From Romboutsia lituseburensis DSM 797 (GTDB taxonomy: Bacteria > Bacillota > Clostridia > Peptostreptococcales > Peptostreptococcaceae): a DNA stretch of 64,000 bases. A model generated the notes under the pieces. It searched no databases and was not told the DNA's origin. It was given only the letters and a program-made list of their open reading frames with translations. The translations under genes and the position numbers were made by a program. How positions within the stretch are numbered: position 1 is the first letter of the stretch; every line of letters begins with the position of its first letter. Of this stretch, positions 61,646-64,000 are shown in pieces. The DNA lies in the NCBI RefSeq assembly GCF_900103615.1, contig NZ_FNGW01000006.1:1-64000 (forward strand), written 5' to 3'.

Positions 61646-63049
61646 TTAATTTACACATTCTTTTGTAATTAAACTTTTTAGTTCTTCATGAGTCATAGTT
61701 TCCTTGTCAAATAAGTGCTTAGAAACTACATGCAAATCGTTTATATTATTTTTCAATAGTTCAAGTGTTTCTTTGTAACATGTTTGCACTATATCATTAG
61801 CTTCTTTTTGAATTTTTTCAGACATAAAACTTTTTACATTTCCGTCTATAGTCATAAATCCTAAATTACTCATACCATATTCACAAACCATTTGGTTTGC
61901 AATGTCTGTAACTTTCTTTAAGTCATCTTTAGCACCAGTAGATTTATGATTGAAAATTATTTCTTCAGATGCTTTACCAGCTAATAAAATTTTCATTTTT
62001 CCTATTAACTCATCTTTAGTATAAATATATCTATCTTCATCAGGTAATTGAAGTACATATCCTAAAGCCTGACCTCTTGGAACTATAGAAATTTTTTGTA
62101 TAGGACATAATCCTACTAAATTACTAACAAGTGCATGACCTGCTTCGTGATAAGAAACTATTTTTTTCTCTTTTTCTATAAGCACAGAACTTTTAGATTC
62201 TAGTCCGGCTATAACTCTTTCAAGTGCCTTATCAAAATGAACAGATGTAATCACGTCACTCTTATCTCTAACTGCAAAAATTGCTGCCTCATTTGCTATG
62301 TTAGAAAGATGGGCTCCATTAAATCCATGTGTTTTCTTAGCTAAAACTTCTAAATCTACAGATGAATCAATTGGTTTATTGTTAGTATGAACTTTTAAAA
62401 TTTCATATCTAGTATGATAGTTAGGAGAACCTATATGAATATGTCTATCGAATCTTCCTGGTCTTAACAAGGCTTCATCAAGTAAGTCTAATCGATTAGT
62501 AGCTCCTACTATTATTACATTTGAATCTTTTGTAAATCCATCCATTTCAACTAAAAGCTGATTTAATGTTTGATCTTTTTCATTATTACTTTCTAAATGT
62601 CTTTTAGCGCCTATAGCATCAATCTCATCTATGAAGATTATACTAGGAGCTTCTTTTCTTGCCTTTTCAAACAAAGTTCTAACACGTTTGGCACCTACAC
62701 CAACGTATTTCTCAACAAACTCAGAACCAGTAACGTTGAAGAAAGAAGAGTTAGTTTCTCCAGCAACAGCAGATGCAAGTAATGTTTTACCTGTACCAGG
62801 AGGACCATAGAATAGTACACCTTTAGGGATTTTAGCACCCATTTTTTTGTACTTATCTGGAGACTTCATAAAATCTACAATTTCGAATAGCTCCTCTTTT
62901 ATTTCCTCTAATCCTGCAACATCTTCAAATGTAGTTTTAGGTTTAGTTGATGCAGCATCGTCTGTTGGATTTTCCTTTTCCATCTTAGTTTGAGCAAATA
63001 CAGGCACTGGTTTGTTAAGTTTCTTTAAAAAATTGTCTAACATTTTCAT
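61646..63049 (-). CDS. FtsH-like AAA+ zinc metalloprotease without membrane segments
   Basis: A 467-residue protein with the FtsH AAA+ and M41 protease domains. Walker A is GPPGTGKT near residue 81, Walker [10 protein letters not shown] near 138, the second region of homology near 193-203 and the zinc-binding HEAGH in [10 protein letters not shown] near 305-314, with the third ligand Asp further on. FtsH normally has two N-terminal membrane helices and 600-650 residues; here the N-terminus is a short basic stretch ([14 protein letters not shown]) and both helices are absent. It should act as a soluble or peripherally bound protease. GAGGTG fits the ATG at 63049, not the earlier starts. Confidence 0.88.
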   Translation of the reverse strand: MKMLDNFLKKLNKPVPVFAQTKMEKENPTDDAASTKPKTTFEDVAGLEEIKEELFEIVDFMKSPDKYKKMGAKIPKGVLFYGPPGTGKTLLASAVAGETNSSFFNVTGSEFVEKYVGVGAKRVRTLFEKARKEAPSIIFIDEIDAIGAKRHLESNNEKDQTLNQLLVEMDGFTKDSNVIIVGATNRLDLLDEALLRPGRFDRHIHIGSPNYHTRYEILKVHTNNKPIDSSVDLEVLAKKTHGFNGAHLSNIANEAAIFAVRDKSDVITSVHFDKALERVIAGLESKSSVLIEKEKKIVSYHEAGHALVSNLVGLCPIQKISIVPRGQALGYVLQLPDEDRYIYTKDELIGKMKILLAGKASEEIIFNHKSTGAKDDLKKVTDIANQMVCEYGMSNLGFMTIDGNVKSFMSEKIQKEANDIVQTCYKETLELLKNNINDLHVVSKHLFDKETMTHEELKSLITKECVN

Positions 63050-63273
63050 AGCCATACACCTCAATAATAAAAATTATTTATTTATCTTATAGTTTCCATA
63101 GTTGCTAATATTTATTATTTAAATTTTTCCATAAACAAACCATAGAATATGTAACATCTTTAAGTATAACCAGAATTAGCTAAATAATTACTCATATTAA
63201 AATTTTGATAAAATAAAATAAAGGTGTAATAATAGAAGTAAATAAAAAAATGTAAAATAAAATAAAAAAATAG

Positions 63274-63302
63274 TTGCATATATAATTAAATAATGATATA
63301 GT
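63274..63302 (+). promoter_or_regulatory. Candidate promoter of the infC operon
   Basis: TTGCAT at 63274-63279, a 17-bp spacer and TATAGT at 63297-63302, giving a start near 63309 and a 184-nt leader before infC. Confidence 0.72.
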
Positions 63303-63319
63303 ATATAGAGTAACTGATG

Positions 63320-63465
63320 AAAAAACAAGAAGAAGTCCGCTTCTCACCTTACGATTTAGGTTGTCGGGTAAATATAAGTTAAAGCTTTTATATAATTTTT
63401 ATATTAAGCTTGTTGAATTTGTTAACTTATATGGCGGATGATTTATATCATTCGCTTTTTGTATA
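63320..63465 (+). promoter_or_regulatory. infC leader with attenuator
   Basis: The leader ends in a terminator-like hairpin: GCGGATGA at 63434-63441 pairs with TCATTCGC at 63448-63455, then TTTTT. Upstream GTCCGC at 63335-63340 can instead pair with GCGGAT at 63434-63439, giving a mutually exclusive antiterminator. AAGTTAA/TTAACTT and AAGCTT/AAGCTT arms bring these regions together. Attenuation of infC-rpmI-rplT operons by L20 or the leader is known in Firmicutes; the sensor here is not determined. Confidence 0.75.
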
Positions 63466-63492
63466 TATAAAAAAATTTGGAGGTGTCCTACT

Positions 63493-64000
63493 ATTAGCAA
63501 AGAATTAGCAATCAATGATCAAATAAGAGATAAAGAAATAAGAGTTATCTCAGATAGCGGTGAACAGCTAGGAATAATGGCCGCTAAAGACGCTCAAATA
63601 ATGGCTAACAATAAAAATTTAGATTTAGTAATGATATCACCTAATGCTGCTCCACCAGTATGTAAAATAATGGACTACGGAAAGCATAAGTATGAACAAT
63701 CTAGAAAAGAAAAAGAAGCTAGAAAGAATCAAAAAACTGTAACTATTAAAGAAGTTAGACTTAGACCAGGTATAGAAGCAAACGACTTAAACACTAAGGC
63801 TAATAATGCTATAAAGTTCCTTAAAAAAGGAGATAAAGTTAAAGTTGAGCTTAGATTCAGAGGTAGAGAATTAGGACATAAAGACATTGGTAAAGAAGTA
63901 ATGCTTAAGTTTATAGATATAGTAAAAGAGTTTGGTGAACCAACAAAAGCCCCTGCATTTGAGGGTAATAGCATGGTTGTAATGATAGATCCAAAAAAAT
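63493..64000 (+). CDS. infC: Translation initiation factor IF-3, partial, ATT start
   Basis: The first 169 codons of IF-3 run off the window end. The start is ATT at 63493-63495, the rare start codon typical of infC, with GGAGG at 63479-63483. The protein begins ISKELAINDQIRDKEIRVIS and shows the IF-3 core: QLGIMAAKDA, PPVCKIMDYGKHKYEQ, the basic linker KEKEARKNQKT, EVRLRPGIEANDLN and KKGDKVKVELRFRGRELGH. It binds the 30S subunit and checks the start codon; the ATT start lets IF-3 repress its own translation. The rest of the operon (rpmI, rplT) is expected downstream. Confidence 0.96.
   Translation, partial: MSKELAINDQIRDKEIRVISDSGEQLGIMAAKDAQIMANNKNLDLVMISPNAAPPVCKIMDYGKHKYEQSRKEKEARKNQKTVTIKEVRLRPGIEANDLNTKANNAIKFLKKGDKVKVELRFRGRELGHKDIGKEVMLKFIDIVKEFGEPTKAPAFEGNSMVVMIDPKK

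Overview
The window looks like a stretch of core chromosome from a low-GC, spore-forming anaerobe of the Clostridia, most likely Peptostreptococcaceae (relatives of Clostridioides, Paraclostridium or Romboutsia). The reasons are the AT-rich codon use, AdhE, a SleC cortex lytic enzyme, YtxC next to thrS, ferredoxin-type proteins (QueG, Nth, an aldo/keto reductase with Fe-S motifs), and the order ytxC, DUF445, T-box, thrS, then infC. The genus call is inference; the class is well supported. I found no prophage block, insertion sequence, tRNA gene or CRISPR array.

Layout. 1-200: a 5S rRNA gene and its terminator, probably the end of an rRNA operon. 264-3064: a MoxR-type AAA+ ATPase and a CobT-like VWA protein. 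3205-5002: a cobalamin riboswitch in front of a two-gene ECF transporter module (CbiQ-like, CbiO-like) with no visible substrate-binding subunit. 5317-13632: PcrA helicase, M18 aminopeptidase, patatin, a P-loop protein, cyclophilin, a Mn-dependent pyrophosphatase with CBS domains and a DUF4230-like protein. 13633-16832: adhE with a strong promoter and candidate cre and Rex sites. 16850-17799: two small unknown genes on the minus strand around an intergenic region holding a candidate C-rich small RNA and one copy of a dispersed repeat. 17886-23358: mixed housekeeping genes, including a small alarmone synthetase. 23472-27068: fructose-bisphosphate aldolase, a DUF1904 protein and two rRNA modification enzymes. 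27126-27188 holds the second repeat copy. 27308-31389: a regulator convergent with an operon for two membrane proteins (DUF3100-like plus a small partner) and an M20 amidohydrolase.

31840-45873: a DUF4163/DUF3298 protein, SleC, PrsW-like protease, an RsmF-like methyltransferase, an orphan HEPN-domain protein followed by a 26-bp tandem duplication, signal peptidase I, a TIM-barrel protein, a ThrRS-like/uridine kinase fusion, glutaminase, an ArsR-like regulator, endonuclease IV, an aldo/keto reductase, a lone RusA resolvase and QueG. 46000-52038: a Lon-like protease, Nth, a VanW protein, TrmL and DegV. 52360-57389: a nucleoside-type BMP/ABC uptake operon. 57653-61495: YtxC, a DUF445 protein, a T-box leader and thrS. 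61646-63049: an FtsH-like protease lacking the membrane anchor. 63300-64000: the infC leader with an attenuator, and infC itself starting at ATT and running off the window.

The points most worth a second look are the orphan Csm6/Cas02710-like HEPN protein (36856-37656), the C-rich small RNA candidate (17254-17338, minus), the dispersed repeat pair, the split DUF3100 transporter with its unusual regulator, and the CobS/CobT-like pair beside a B12-controlled ECF module. All functional calls come from reading motifs by eye; no database search was run.
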